A DNA stretch of 64,000 nucleotides, from positions 16,124,810 to 16,188,809 of the forward strand of contig CM022673.1 in the NCBI GenBank assembly GCA_012295275.1. Reading direction: 5' to 3'. The DNA comes from Chrysomallon squamiferum. Its lineage: Eukaryota; Mollusca; Gastropoda; Neomphalida; Peltospiridae. The translations under genes were made by a program, and so were the position numbers. Position 1 is the stretch's first letter. Each line of letters starts with the position of its first letter. Of this stretch, positions 12,597 through 23,241 are shown piece by piece. The notes under the pieces are model-generated. The model worked only from the letters and a program-made list of their open reading frames with translations, ran no database searches and had not been told where the DNA came from.

Positions 12597-14705
12597 TGGA
12601 CGCATACATATATACACTGACATTTGGTAGGAAAATTATGTACACATTTTTCTTCTTCTTCTCCTTCTTGTTGTTTTTTTTTTCTTCTTCTTCTTCCTCT
12701 TCTTATTTTTGTTGTTGTCTTGTTTTTGTCATCATCATTATTTTCTCTTTAAATCTAGTTTTTGTTTCTTCATCTTCTTCTTTTCCTTCTCCTTCGTTTT
12801 TGTTCTTTCTTCTTTTTTCCTTCTTCTTTTTCATCATCATCATTATCATCATCACCATCACCATCGTCATTAGTAGTATTATTATCATTGGCATATTATT
12901 GTCGGGTTTCTTACTCATCCTCATTCTTCTTTCCTTTTTTTCCCTTCCTTTTTATAGCTTAGTTCTTTTCTCCCAAACATTCCGTTTTGGTACAGTCGCC
13001 ATTAACTGCTGTTATACGCGTTTCCGGTATACATACATACATACATACAATCACACATACATAGATACAAACATACATATATACATATTCTTTCTTTTTT
13101 TCTAAACATTAACCCGCTGCCAATATATCTAAGGTTATGGTATGTATTCTCATGTTTTACGGAAGGTTCATATAAAAAAAAATTGTTTTCCTTGCAGATG
13201 GTTCCGTATTACTTCATCACCTGTTTAAACGGACTGTAGGACAGCAACAAGTACGTACAGATATTTTAATCTTTTAAAGTACCTGAGTGTATGTGTATAT
13301 GTATATTTATGTGTTGTTGTCATCATCATCATCATCATTATTATTATTACCGTCATCATCATTATCATAAATATTATCATTATCATCATTTCTATTTTTG
13401 TTGTTATCATCATTACTATTTTTGTTGTTATTGTTGTTGTTGTTGTTGTTATTATTATTATTATTATTATTGTCGTTGTCGTTGCTTTTTCAGCCAGTTC
13501 CCCTGACAGATTCTGATTTATCAGCTAACACACGTACGTACAGCAACGGACCGGCTGGCTCCACGAACAGCAACCAGCACTATGCTTTTGGAACAAACAC
13601 GTACACGCCTTCGAGAGCGCGAAATCCTGCCTCGCGTAATCGTGACACACCCGACACGAGGCGGATTGCAGGAAGTTACCCAGTAGGACCTATAATCCCT
13701 ATTTACGGCTATCGCACCCATACTAACCAGAGGAATCAAATACCCGTCGACCCGGCAGGTCAGACGACCTCCTCCAGAAGGACAAACGCCGGCAGTCAAG
13801 TGCCATACAACAGAAGAAACACAGGAGGAGGCCAGACGCAGTATTACAGAACGACAAACACGGGATCAGTGCAGCCAGCTAACACAAGACAGCGCAGTAC
13901 GTACCCGCACAGTCCGTCCGGCGTGTCAGTTTATTCATCAAACAACCAACAGGGTGGCACCTACAATCCTTCTTCAGGGGCGCTTCAACCGACATACACC
14001 AGACAGAGTGGAGTTTATCCATACAATCCGTCGGCCCCGTTTGGAGTAAGTATAGACAGATATCGTGAACTAGTCCACCGATATAATACTTAATTCAATA
14101 TGATTACTATATATCGTTATGTCAAAGAAATAATAATATTTCTTAAGCCAGTGTCATATCTTTTAAACCATCTTTATAACCAAGGTCATATATTTCTCGC
14201 CAGTTGTCATATTTTCAAACCACAGTCATATATTTTTAGCTGTGTAGCATTTTTTTGTAACCGGTTTCATATTTCTTTAACCAGTGTGATGTTTTTAATC
14301 AGTGTGAAATATTTTAACCACTGTCATATGTTTAACTTGTGTCATATTTTTAACCATTGTCATGTTTTTAACCATTGTCATACATTTTTGACCAGTGTCT
14401 TATTTTTAACTTGTGTCATATATTTAACCGCTGTCATATATTTTTAACCAGTGTCATATATTTTTAACCAGTGTCAGGAAACTGGAATAAGAATCAGAAT
14501 AAATGGGATGGAGTGCTCGCAGGCTATAGATCACTTCGGTGCTTTTCTCTGCTACAGACACGAGCATACGTCACGGGACTGCTGTGAAAAATGTAGGCCG
14601 CTCAAGAATCCATCGCGAGTGGGTAAGAATTTTCTTTTACATAGTTTTTACTTCAGTTAGGTCAAGTTAATAATAATAACTATAGCAACAACAGTAACAA
14701 TAACG

Positions 14706-14739
<34 letters not shown>

Positions 14740-14907
14740 TAATAATAATAACAACAACAATAATATCATCAACAACAATAGCAATAATATAATAATAATA
14801 GTAACAATAATAATAATAATATTTTTCATATAAAGGATGTAATTAAGACTGTATAAAGTAATCTGATTATTAAAAATTGTGTGTAGGCCATGTGTTTGTG
14901 CGTGCGC

Positions 14908-14984
<77 letters not shown>

Positions 14985-15848
14985 ATTTAGATCGATGACT
15001 GGATATTCTAAAGCTGTATACATTGTGTTTGTTGTTGTTTTTTAAGGCTGTGAGTATGGAGATCATTCCTATCAGTGTCGTCAGATTCAGGCGTTTGATT
15101 GTTATGACTTACGAAACAGACAGAGCTGCTGTGACACGTGTGAACAGTTCAGAACAGGTAAAAGCAGGCAGCACTTCTGCTCACAGAAATATATAGAGAC
15201 CATTTCACGCAAGGGGATTCAGAATTTTATACGTCATTTATTTAGTAACCAGTTCTTTTATTTATATACATACATTTTATATAGGACACACACACACATT
15301 TATAACAATAACGCTATATTGTTTCAGAAATACTGAACTTACTACAATCCACGTCCAGTGATTGCTGTGTATGAAGTTTCTATATGTATATAAAAAATTA
15401 TCTTTCTGGGTCAATCCTCCTTAGATCAATATTTCATTTTTTTAATAAAAAATTTAATTTGCCACGATTTAAAATATTTTATTATTAGATAAATATAATA
15501 ATAATAATAATAAAGAAAGAAAGAAAAAAAAAGAGAAAGAATAACAAAAAATTGTCGATGACAGTATTGGTTGGTGATATTTCGCTAATTTTTGTTATTA
15601 CTGCTTACAAAATATTGCTTTTTAAAGCTGCATCTATTAGTTTGAAAACAGGTTATTGTAAAATGAGTGTATTTTGATGTTTCAGGAGAGGTGAACTGTG
15701 AGTACGGGGATATGACCCCTCGCTGTCAGAGAGTGGCTCAGAATCCAAGTCTGTGTTACATCCCAGAAAACCAGAGACTTTGTTGCAGCACGTGCAGGAG
15801 AGTTAGCAGTACCGACAACCCAGGTGTGTTTATTTATGTATTTGTTAT

Positions 15849-15911
<63 letters not shown>

Positions 15912-16785
15912 CTTGTAAACAGTATTTTATTTCTAACGTGTCATTTTACATATTCAGATTGTCCGTGGGGAGATCAGAACAGTGAACTTTGTCGACCGTT
16001 TGATCAGTATGGTGGGGTCCGCATCAACTGCTACAGCGACCCCGTGAGACGACTTTGCTGTCAGACTTGTAAAAGATTAGAAGACCGAATGCCAGACAAC
16101 GTGCCTCGTACGTTACATTTTACATAAACTTCGAAACTTTTATTTAGACATTATTGTCGGTATGCAGGTTGTATATATATTTACTGCATGCATTTTTCTT
16201 GAAGCGAAAAATAATTTTATTTTTTTTTTTTTTTTATCGTTATTAGTATTATATCATTAGAAATTTTGTTGAGAATATTTGATGATTACTGCTTAAAGAT
16301 CTAATTACGTTTCTGTTCGGAAGAGGGGTTCATGGTGTCTGGAGCCTAGTGTCATGCAAAATGTTAACGGCTCTTATACTACTCCTTTTTTTTAAATTTT
16401 ATTTTATTTTATAATTATTTATTTATTTATTTATTTATTAAAAGACTAGTTTGTTATAAACTTTATCGTTATTACTTACACGAACATTACAAAATTTAAT
16501 AAATTAATATAGTCCTAAAATAAAATGAAATGAAATAATTAATGTGAAAAAAAATCGTTTTATTTGTTGTTACGAATATGTTAATATGTTTATATTTTAC
16601 TGTTTTCACTAACAGACAGCTGTCGCTATGGAGACCGTCCAGTGATCTTCAACACAAATCAGTTCGGAAGTCTGAACTGTACGTCTTTCTTCCGTCATTT
16701 TTCTGTCGACCAGTGTACCTTGAACCAGGCAGTTGCCATTAACTGCTGTTATACGTGTTTCCGGTATACCAGATCCGGCGGATAA
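9785..16785 (+). CDS. Secreted protein with five PLAC-like cysteine modules, 468 aa
   Basis: Exons: 9785-9872, 13198-13250, 13494-14045, 14478-14622, 15047-15157, 15686-15823, 15958-16107, 16616-16785; all junctions are GT..AG and phases join into 1407 nt. Residues 1-20 (MILVTLCFVFLCFFKFRVQA) are a signal peptide. A dibasic LFKR follows on exon 2. Residues 48-231, one exon, form a Tyr/Asn/Thr/Arg/Pro/Gly-rich low-complexity linker. Five cysteine modules follow, at about 244-270, 281-311, 321-353, 364-400 and 415-460. They have the pattern C-x-[YW]-G-D..C..C..CC-x2-C, which resembles the PLAC domain at the C-terminus of ADAMTS-like and papilin-type extracellular matrix proteins. Modules 2-4 sit on exons with phase 1 at both ends, so tandem exon duplication is likely. 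An extracellular matrix or secreted structural role is inferred. The exact protein is not recognised. Confidence 0.9.
10151..10184. repeat. (AC)n microsatellite
   Basis: Near-perfect AC array in intron 1 of the PLAC-like gene. A TG array lies at 10679-10723 in the same intron. Confidence 0.9.
10433..10565. mobile_element. Possible 133-bp MITE-like element
   Basis: A 12-bp perfect inverted repeat, GTGGTTTGTAAT and ATTACAAACCAC, bounds 133 bp of non-repetitive DNA in intron 1. No target-site duplication is evident and 12 bp can occur by chance, so this is weak. Confidence 0.25.
11391..11543. repeat. 38-bp minisatellite, 4 copies
   Basis: Four nearly identical 38-39 bp units made of TATATCTATGTATGTATG plus TTTGTATATATGTGTGTG. 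It lies in intron 1 of the PLAC-like gene. Between 10860 and 11380 and between 11560 and 12350 the intron holds unrecognised non-repetitive sequence without a supported gene. Confidence 0.9.
12363..12590. repeat. AT, ACAT and CA simple-repeat cluster
   Basis: An AT array (12363-12390), degenerate ACAT repeats (about 12406-12550) and a CA array (12552-12590) run together. They end 26 bp before the duplicated segment at 12617. Frames across it are Val/Cys/Tyr-run artefacts. Confidence 0.85.
12617..13032 (+). pseudogene. Chimeric insertion: upstream segment copy plus last-exon fragment
   Basis: Bases 12617-12992 copy the segment at 9035-9381. Directly joined to it, 12993-13032 matches 16730-16769 of this gene's own last exon at 38 of 40 positions. 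The copied exon piece still reads AVAINCCYT-like, except that the codon matching Cys460 has become Arg. It lies in intron 1 without splice sites of its own, so it is a nonfunctional fragment. ACAT repeats follow at once. Confidence 0.85.
14148..14477 (+). repeat. ~20-bp acceptor-like tandem repeat in intron 3
   Basis: About 17 imperfect copies of a unit like TTTTTAACCAGTGTCATATA fill most of intron 3 (14046-14477). The real splice acceptor of exon 4 (AACCAGTGTCAG, cut after 14477) lies in the last unit. Many units carry a pyrimidine stretch followed by CAG. If the intron is retained, the frame after exon 3 stops at 14093. Confidence 0.85.
14911..14982 (+). repeat. (GA)n microsatellite before module 2 exon
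   Basis: A perfect 72-nt AG array in intron 4, 64 bp upstream of the exon for cysteine module 2. A cryptic AAT/AAC region precedes it at 14665-14825. A second AG array lies in intron 6. Confidence 0.95.
15851..15906 (+). repeat. (GA)n microsatellite filling intron 6
   Basis: A 56-nt GA array makes up over a third of the 134-bp intron 15824-15957 between the exons for modules 3 and 4. Confidence 0.95.
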
Positions 16786-16821
16786 ATTCCACATTTCATT
16801 CGTTTAAATTTACGTTTTTAC

Positions 16822-16857
<36 letters not shown>

Positions 16858-16918
16858 TTAAATATATTTTTAAAAATATTTTCTGTATTGAAACATTTCA
16901 CTGACATTAAGTTGTTGT

Positions 16919-16924
16919 AATAAA
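16919..16924 (+). promoter_or_regulatory. Candidate poly(A) signal of the PLAC-like gene
   Basis: AATAAA, 134 nt after the stop codon and the first clear hexamer past the ATT array at 16823-16857. A second lies near 16964. Confidence 0.45.
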
Positions 16925-18016
16925 ATTATGCTGTGAAGAGTGAAAAACTAATAAATTGAAAGAAAAATAAACTGAAAGAAGATAACTTCGGCATTGGCAC
17001 TTTGAAGTATCGTTTTTACAGAAAGGATAACGTCTTTTTAAGTTTATTATTATTATTATTATTATTATTATTTTAGGTAAAATAAATGTGATTGTTTTTT
17101 GTCATAAACAAACAGACGATAATACTGTTATATTGCACGTCTAATATAGTGATTGGTTAGAAATTGCGGAAAAAAAAAAAAAAAAAAAAAAAAAAAGAGA
17201 GAGAGAGAGATGGACACGATGGACGCTACAGTTTTAACATCCAGACTCTGATGTGATCTACAGAGAATAAAAAGTATCAAATAAAATATATGTTTTTTTT
17301 TTTTTTTTTTTAATTTTCAGTTGAAGTATATTATGAATGATACAAATAGCCGCAATTATCGATTGTAAAGTAACTGGCGTATTATTTATTTTAAAAGTAA
17401 TGAAATTTTAGAGGGGAAAATGGATTTTGCTATTTTCTTTTTAAATATTGTCGTCTTACAAATTTATTAAGATTACAATTTGATTGTCATTCAGAGGAGT
17501 TCAGTGGCCTGGTGACTATATACCCCAAAGTCTCAAGTATAAGGTGTAGTATTGAGAAATATTATAAGAAAGCAAATATTGTGAATATATAAGCACAGAT
17601 GAAACATATAATAAACACTTTATTTGATTTAAATATAAATTCACCAAATTTATTGCTCTTTTCTCTGATTGGATGCCCAGGGCCACTGCCTTTGTCCCCA
17701 CCCTCTGCTCACCACTGTTTGTTAATTGACCCTTTCATTTTTCTTTCTTTAAATTCATTAATTTATTTTTATTTATATATTTGTTTCTTTACTTATTTCT
17801 TTATTTTATCATTATAATTTTTTAATTAAATAATCAATCATTTGTTTTGTTAAAAAAAAAAAAAAAAAGTTTTATTTTATAATGAAAGCAATCCAATATC
17901 TTACATATAAAACCAAAACTAAAATAAGTTTTTGTTTATTTACTACATCTGTAATCTTTTAATTTTCTTTATTTTTTAATAATTTTTACATTTTTTAAAT
18001 TTGTAGTAACACACTG

Positions 18017-18058
<42 letters not shown>

Positions 18059-18371
18059 TCTCACAGCAAGCCAAACACAATCACACTGGAATGCATAAAA
18101 ACAACAACAACCAAATTGATATTTGAACAGTTTTACTAGCCAGAATATCTACATTCTGTGTTTGACAGGCAGCTCGGCTCCTGTTTGTATCAAAACGTCT
18201 GATTAGTAAGGCATTCCTTTATAAAAATCACTGTACACAGCCAGTCGCAGACCCAGAAGTCATAAATATATAAAATATATCAAAAATAGAACTATCCAAC
18301 TTCTGGGTCTCGACTGCAGAAACATAAAGCATCGTCATACACAAACAGACATTAATATATATAGATATTTT

Positions 18372-18404
<33 letters not shown>

Positions 18405-20242
18405 GTATGTATAGATGGCTATCAACTTAAAACTTGATAAAACATAAAAATCTACAAGTAACATTTCCTAGCTAGCTAGATCACAAGTCCTCATATAAAA
18501 TAAATTTTAAAAACAGACTCGGTCGGTGATGGATATAATACCTTTGTACAAACACATCGCATGAACACATTGTTTTATTTCTAAGAATAAGCAGTTTTCA
18601 GGAAATAATTATAGTCATGATTTACTTAGTTTCATTTCAGTGTCCCCATGTGTGGTATACTTTTTTTTTTTTTCATTTAGAATATGGATTAAAAAAAAAG
18701 AATAATAAAATATAAATGGAAAGAAAAAAGAAAGAAAGAATAAAAATGATGAAGTTAGTCTGTGTTATGTATGTATGTAAAAGGATAAAAATGTCATGGT
18801 TGCTATGGGAACACACTAAAAAGCTTTAAAATATGGATCCAATTTTATAAAACCCAATAATTTCCTTTAAAAATATATATTTTTTAATTTTAAATGAAAC
18901 AATAGTGATGACATTAAAATGAACTTTATACATTTAAAAGAATAAATAAATAAAAATAGTAAAATAAATTTTAAAAATAATTTCAAATGTCAAAATGAAA
19001 TTCATCTGCAAAACAATATGTAAAAAAAAAAAATTAAATATACATATATATATATATATATATCAAGATACATAATTCTTTTTTCAGATTATTTATTTTT
19101 TCAAATATATTTTTTTTTAAAAAGAAAAAAAAAGCATAGAGAAATTATTTAAAGAATTGAATAAAGGATAAAATAGATTTTGTTTTCCATAATTTGCTGT
19201 AATTATAATTTAACTTGATTTAAAGATACAATTTTTAAAATGTTATATTTTCCAACATTAAAATGAATAAATAAATCTTTATATATGACATTAAATGTTA
19301 TATATTTTCAACTGTTATGTACTTGTAACTAAATAAATTCTAACAATAACGGTTTCCTAAGGGAAATAACTATGAAATTTCGATCTTGCGAAATATACTA
19401 CAAAGATTAAGTCTCCAATTGCACACATTCTTTTGATGTTAGAAAAATGAACTTAAACCAGTCAAAAAAAAAAAAAAAAAAAAAAAAAAGTTATAATTTA
19501 AAAACAATAAATAAATAAGTATATCCATTTTTTGGTGATAAAATGATGGGTCTTCAATGAACTGTATACTATACATGATTTTTAACCTTTGAGAACCAAA
19601 TTAATAATTCCAAATAAGTCAGCAACAAAAATCTTTTATGTATTTAGTTAAGCATGTGGTATGAGCACTTTCCATGAAAGGTACTGATACACCACCATTA
19701 CACTTTTGAAGTAGTTACACATTTAATTTCTTCTGTAATTTTCCTCTTTTCCCCTTGCTTCTTAGATTATTTAAAGTGAATTTTATCAGATAAATGTAGT
19801 TTAAAGTAAGAATATATCAAAATATATATGTGGACATCTGCCAAAACATTGCACTTTTGTCTGTCAGCAGAGCTTATTTCCAATCATCATAAAAAAATTA
19901 ACATCATTTTTAAAACTTAGATATTATTCTTTTGTTATTAAATAAATACTTTAATTATTTTTTTTTTGGGGGGAAGAAATTTGTAAAAATTTGTCCTTAA
20001 TGCATGTTTTGTGGGATCATGTTAGAATTATTGCAATGCCAAACAAAATTGTGAAAACACTTAACACTGAAATGTTGTGCCAAATTAAACAAGGTAAACA
20101 TCCATTAACAAGAATACACTTATTCTGAAACTCAGTTTTAAAAATATGGAATACATTCCTTGCAAAAGCATTAGTAAATAACTAACTGTGGTTACATTGT
20201 GCACATTTAATAAAAAAAAATAGAAAAAAAAAAAGAAAATAA

Positions 20243-20281
<39 letters not shown>

Positions 20282-21477
20282 AATAAATAAATAAAAGAAA
20301 GAAAAGATCTAGAAAAAACTCTTTAGAAACTGAGCCCAAGAATTTAATTATTATTTTTAATTTATGTCCAAAAGTTATTGTCATTTCTGTTCCCAAGTAT
20401 TTTACTTTTACTTTTTTCATTATCACTAATATGTTTATTTTAATATCAGCTGCTTTATTTCTCAGAATATGTTTGAAATTTATAAATAAAACTAAGAATC
20501 CTTTCACAAAATAAAAAATAAAACAAAATAATCTGTCAGTTATTTTAAAAACTTTAAATATTGTGATATGTAACAAAAGTAATGATATATGTTTTAATAA
20601 TAAATATACCAACAAAAATTCTTAATCATACCCTATTCTTTTTATTGAATTTAAGTACATTCAAAAATATTTTATTTCTTTGGTTTCAAAATAAATGTTA
20701 TTTTTACTATTTCAATTTTTTTTTTTTATTAATGATATGATTCATCTGTAAAAAAGTTATTTATGTTATTTTATTCTTAATATAAATGTATTTAAACCTT
20801 TTGATAATTTAATTTTTGAAAAATTTATTTTATAAAAATACATGAATTTAGAAACATATATATCTTTGAACCAGTTTTTTGGTTTGTTTTTTAAAAGTCA
20901 AAAAAGAAAAAGAAAATATAATTAAGAAAGAAAAAATACCACAGTATATTAGATATTTAAGCCTAAAAAAGAATTCCCCAAAAATAATAAAAAATCAGAT
21001 TAGAATGAGCAATTGATTTTCTTTTTAATTTTTGCAACCATTTTTCATTATTTTTTTATTTTTATTACAATTTATTTATTTATTTATTTTATTATTTTTT
21101 TTAAACTTCTACATTTACTTTTAAACTTGGCTGACAACACACTGAAGCTCAGTTCAGCATATTGTTTTTCTATTTTTGACTCAATATATAAAATATTTTA
21201 ACAAAATACTGGATCTATGCCAAAATGTTCAGTGCACTGTCACTTGTTGATTTTACGAAACCCAGTGATGTCTTTTTCAGTCATAACACACTAATGGTAC
21301 TAAAAATAAAACACAAAAATGCTGTACTAAAAATACAATGTTAAAATTTACTTCATATAACTTTTTTGGAAGTATGTTGTATACCATCATGAATATTATT
21401 TTAAGTTTTAGGAAAATTATAAATCTGTTTCAAGTGCTATTATTTTAGATAATTAATGTAATAATAATAAAAATTAA

Positions 21478-21513
<36 letters not shown>

Positions 21514-22087
21514 GGTGAACATGTGAAATGCAGTCACCTAAGAACATAAATTATTATGGAATAATGACTCAAAACAAAATGTAATGGATTTTGCACAAGT
21601 ATGTTCATGATTATTAAGATTAAAACTTATTAATATATTCTAAAATTAGTAAAAATAAATATATATATAGAACACAGAATTAATTACAACTCTGGAATTT
21701 GTTAAACTTATAAAAGTTAAAAACCTTTAAGAAATTATTCTACTTAAGGCTGTATTTAAATAAATTATAGATTTTCATCCAGTTTTATAACTGAAAATGT
21801 ATTAGATAAACAAATTATTTTTTTTTATTATTTTTTTTTTATTTCTTAGAAACTTGTTTATTAAAGGAATATAAGTTACATTAGGAGAATAAATACAACA
21901 CAGTTTAAAAGGTAATGTTTTTAAAAAAAAGATTAGACTGTAAGAAAAATCTATAATTTTCAAATTGCATTATTTATTCATTTCAGAACAAGAAAAAACA
22001 TGAAAAAGATTATATTTAAAAATATATAAAAAACATTAACTGCTAATTGAAAAATATCTGATTTGAATAATAATAATAATAATAATA

Positions 22088-22134
<47 letters not shown>

Positions 22135-23241
22135 ATATTTAAAAAAGAATTGATTATTAAAGAGACAAAAAAAAAGAAGTAATAATAATAATAAAAGGTA
22201 AACAATTAAAGAAGAGTAACAACCCCACCCAAAAAAACCTGAAACCACCCCAGAAAAAAAAACACTCCTAACAATTTAACATAAATGCATTTAGAACTTT
22301 TTAAACATTATAAACATGGTTCATTGTCTCCCTCCCTTTTTAAATAAATGATTAAATACCAAACTAGTAAATTCTGCTCTGTACACAAATTCCACTGTGT
22401 GATTATCTGAACTGGAGCTGTCAGTGGATTTCAGACACAATAGTAATAATATGCTGTTTAGAAAACACTACAACAACTTCATGTTTTCGTTGATTATGAG
22501 GACTACATTTTAGTTGCTGAACACAAATGCAATACGGTTTTTCTTTTTACTAAGTTAAAAGTGTTTAACGTAACAGATATAAATGTTTGGCCCATCAAGG
22601 GACTATCATATGAAATGGATAAACGAATATGGTTAATCAAATTTGAAATGTATGACTCCATAAATACAATCATGACGAATGTGTGTGAAGTCAATGCTCG
22701 TTTTTGAACAGCTTCTATTCAGTGTGTGATATGGTGTGTGAAAAATAAATCCTACTGTCTTGAGCAATAATCACTAATTTACACATAGCAGTTTTGTGAA
22801 AGTTGTACTAGTCAAGTCTAGAATTTCAGCACAGATTCCTGTTTTCAAATTTTTTCGTCTTAATTTGTTTTATTTTTTTATTATTTTTTTTTTTTGTCTT
22901 GGATTTTTTGTTTATCTATTCAAGGTAAAATATATTTCAAAATTAACCTAAAAATCCTTTGAAAGGAAAAGTAATCCATTTCCAGAAACAATCTCAATTT
23001 CTGCTCTGTCAAAACCATGAACAATTCACAACAATCAGAATTTTTCCACTGCTCTCATTACACCCAACTCTGAATACTGCTTCTGATTCTAATTTTTTTC
23101 CTTTCCACTCCTCGCTGCCTTATTCTGTTTTTGAAACAGTTATACATAAATGCTTGAGCTTATGCCTAAAAATCCTCTTTTTTATCACAAAATAGACAAT
23201 ACATGGCACATTTATATTATTATACATCTTTAAAAAAAATT
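16925..23241. other. Convergent intergenic DNA and probable BCL9 3'UTR
   Basis: About 6.3 kb between the converging PLAC-like and BCL9 genes. It is very AT-rich with poly(A) (17170-17196), CA (18018-18056), AAT (20244-20272, 21475-21512) and AAAT (22088-22137) arrays. The right part, about 22300-23241, has mixed sequence consistent with a long 3'UTR on the minus strand. Open frames such as that at 20085-20615 are Phe/Leu/Tyr-rich readings of AT repeats. Confidence 0.5.
18242..18316. other. Stem-loop with 18-19 bp arms
   Basis: The left arm CAGTCGCAGACCCAGAAGT (18242-18260) pairs with ACTTCTGGGTCTCGACTG (18299-18316), with one bulged base. The 38-nt loop is AT-rich. The arms are GC-richer than the surroundings and are not simple repeats. 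The structure could lie in the distal BCL9 3'UTR or be a free-standing small-RNA hairpin; function is unknown. Confidence 0.55.

Noticed and set aside
12596-13105. 169-codon frame on the plus strand
   Set aside because: Same low-complexity segment; only the short AVAINCCYT-like piece is meaningful, and that is the copied last-exon fragment.
14680-15066. 128-codon frame on the minus strand
   Set aside because: Encodes Ser-Leu and Leu runs from the GA and AAT arrays antisense to the PLAC-like gene.
20085-20615. 176-codon frame on the minus strand
   Set aside because: Leu/Ile/Phe/Tyr-rich reading of AT-rich DNA including an AAT array; composition is that of repeats, not of a protein.
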